Shown in pieces: positions 62,960-64,000 of a stretch of 64,000 nucleotides of DNA. The position numbers and the translations under genes were made by a program. Under the pieces are notes generated by a model that saw nothing but the letters and a program-made list of their open reading frames with translations, was not told the origin of the DNA and did not search any database. Location: contig NZ_KB467824.1 of assembly GCF_000344615.1 (NCBI RefSeq), forward strand, positions 3,040,786-3,104,785, in the 5' to 3' direction. The stretch's first letter is position 1, and each line of letters starts with the position of its first letter. Source of the stretch: Janthinobacterium sp. CG3. Lineage in GTDB: Bacteria; Pseudomonadota; Gammaproteobacteria; Burkholderiales; Burkholderiaceae_D.

Positions 62960-64000
62960 ATGACTACACAAAACCCTTTGCTGGACTTCTCGGGCTTGCC
63001 GCGTTTTGATGCGATCAAAGCCGAACACGTCACCCCCGCCATCGACCAGTTGCTCGCCGACAGCGCCGCCGTCGTGGCGGAGCTGGAAGCGCCGATCGCC
63101 CAAGTGACGTGGGAAAACTTCGTCGCGCCGCTGGAAAACGCCACCGAGTTGCTGGGCCGGGCATGGGGCATCGTCAGCCATCTGAACAACGTCGTCGACA
63201 CGCCCGAGCTGCGCGCCGCCTACAACGAAAACCAGCCGAAAATCACCGAATTCTGGACCGCGCTGGCCCAGAACGAGGAAATGTTCGCCAAATACAAGCT
63301 GCTCAAGGCCGGGCCGGGCTACCCCGCCCTGTCGGCGCCGCGCCAGCGCATTATCGACAACGCCATCCGCGACTTCCGCATGGGCGGCGCCGAGCTGGCC
63401 GAGGAAAAGAAGGAACGCTTCGCCGAGATCCAGGAAGAACACGCCGGCGTGTCGACGCGTTTTTCCGAGAACGTGCTCGACGCCACCAACGACTTCAAGC
63501 TGCTGGTGGCCGACGAGGCCGAGCTGGCCGGCGTGCCCGACGACGTCAAGCAAGCGGCCCGCGCCGCCGCCGAGAAGGACGGCAAGAGCGGCTTCCTGTT
63601 CACGCTGCACTTCCCGTCCTACTTCCCGCTGTTGCAATTTGCCGACAACCGCGCGCTGCGCGAGAAGATTTACCACGCCAACGCCACCAAGGCGTCCGAC
63701 ATGGGCAGCGACTTCAGCGAAAAGGACAAGTGGGATAACGGCCAGAACATCGTCACTTTGCTGAAACTGCGCGACGAAGAAGCCAAAATGCTCGGCTACA
63801 AGAACTTCGCCGAAGTCTCGCTGGTGCCGAAGATGGCGCAAAGCCCCGAGCAAGTCATCACCTTCCTGGAAGACCTGGCCACGCGCGCCCGCCCCTACGC
63901 CGAGCAAGACCTGGCCGAGCTGCGCGCCTTCGCCAAGGACGAGCTGGGCCTGGAGCAGCTGCAAGCCTGGGACATGCCGTACGCGTCGGAAAAGCTGCAG
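62960..64000 (+). CDS. prlC: Oligopeptidase A (M3 metallopeptidase), N-terminal part
   Basis: 347 codons up to the window edge; the frame stays open. MTTQNPLLDFSGLPRFDAIKAEHV is the classic PrlC/Dcp N-terminus, followed by the helical M3 domain (WGIVSHLNNVVDTPELRAAYNEN, RIIDNAIRDFRMGGAEL). The zinc motif HExxH lies further on, outside the window. The enzyme degrades signal and other peptides in the cytoplasm. It follows folD by 58 bp. Confidence 0.93.
   Translation, partial: MTTQNPLLDFSGLPRFDAIKAEHVTPAIDQLLADSAAVVAELEAPIAQVTWENFVAPLENATELLGRAWGIVSHLNNVVDTPELRAAYNENQPKITEFWTALAQNEEMFAKYKLLKAGPGYPALSAPRQRIIDNAIRDFRMGGAELAEEKKERFAEIQEEHAGVSTRFSENVLDATNDFKLLVADEAELAGVPDDVKQAARAAAEKDGKSGFLFTLHFPSYFPLLQFADNRALREKIYHANATKASDMGSDFSEKDKWDNGQNIVTLLKLRDEEAKMLGYKNFAEVSLVPKMAQSPEQVITFLEDLATRARPYAEQDLAELRAFAKDELGLEQLQAWDMPYASEKLQ

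Overview
The window is GC-rich, tightly packed bacterial chromosome. Gene content and codon use (aceE-aceF-lpdA with a lipoyl domain fused to LpdA, a CbpA/CbpM pair, a tandem glycine riboswitch, LysR-divergent gene pairs, many GC-rich palindromic intergenic repeats) fit a betaproteobacterium of the Massilia/Duganella/Janthinobacterium group (Oxalobacteraceae). That placement is an inference from content, not a database result.

Layout. 1-9.8 kb: 3' end of a Pls-type peptide synthetase, GNAT acetyltransferase, tRNA-Gln, RIO-like kinase, a D-amino-acid dehydrogenase behind a tandem glycine riboswitch, a TSUP permease and a large DUF3604-type protein. 10-11.6 kb: an IS110/IS1111-like element. 11.6-17.3 kb: a sulfonate/nitrate/taurine-type ABC operon, a Crp/Fnr regulator and a NarXL-like two-component pair. 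17.4-27.6 kb: DJ-1/PfpI protein, monooxygenase, azoreductase with LysR, CbpM-CbpA, a three-domain beta/gamma-crystallin, a MATE pump, a truncated phzF, a spermidine-synthase-like protein and an orphan GspE/PilB ATPase. 27.6-32.6 kb: tRNA-Lys, a cysteinyl-tRNA synthetase preceded by a Cys-Cys leader peptide and terminator, and small enzymes with their regulators. 32.6-38.0 kb: a RiPP locus (two 61-aa precursors, ATP-grasp ligase, C39-peptidase ABC exporter, HlyD adaptor). 38.4-47.1 kb: envelope/stress proteins and an EmrAB-outer-membrane-factor pump with a TetR regulator. 47.4-55.6 kb: an internally deleted metallophosphoesterase-STAND remnant, then an AT-rich island. 55.7-64 kb: lpdA, aceF and aceE in one reverse-strand cluster, then folD and the start of prlC.

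Most notable are two systems. (1) The AT-rich island at 48.65-55.65 kb is bounded by a 299-bp direct repeat made of the lpdA 3' end. It carries a tightly coupled forward operon: AbrB-like protein, N6-adenine DNA methyltransferase, a protein with two GHKL ATPase modules (MORC/Hsp90-like plus histidine kinase), a receiver-like protein with an unknown C-terminal domain, and an unknown protein. It resembles a phosphorelay-wired defence or conflict module and matches no system I can name. (2) The RiPP locus has two precursors with near-identical leaders and divergent cores sharing T-x-P-x2-I-G-x(1,2)-E-x4-D-x-G, which suggests graspetide-type ester or amide crosslinking. A third item of regulatory interest is the cysS attenuator with two tandem Cys codons.
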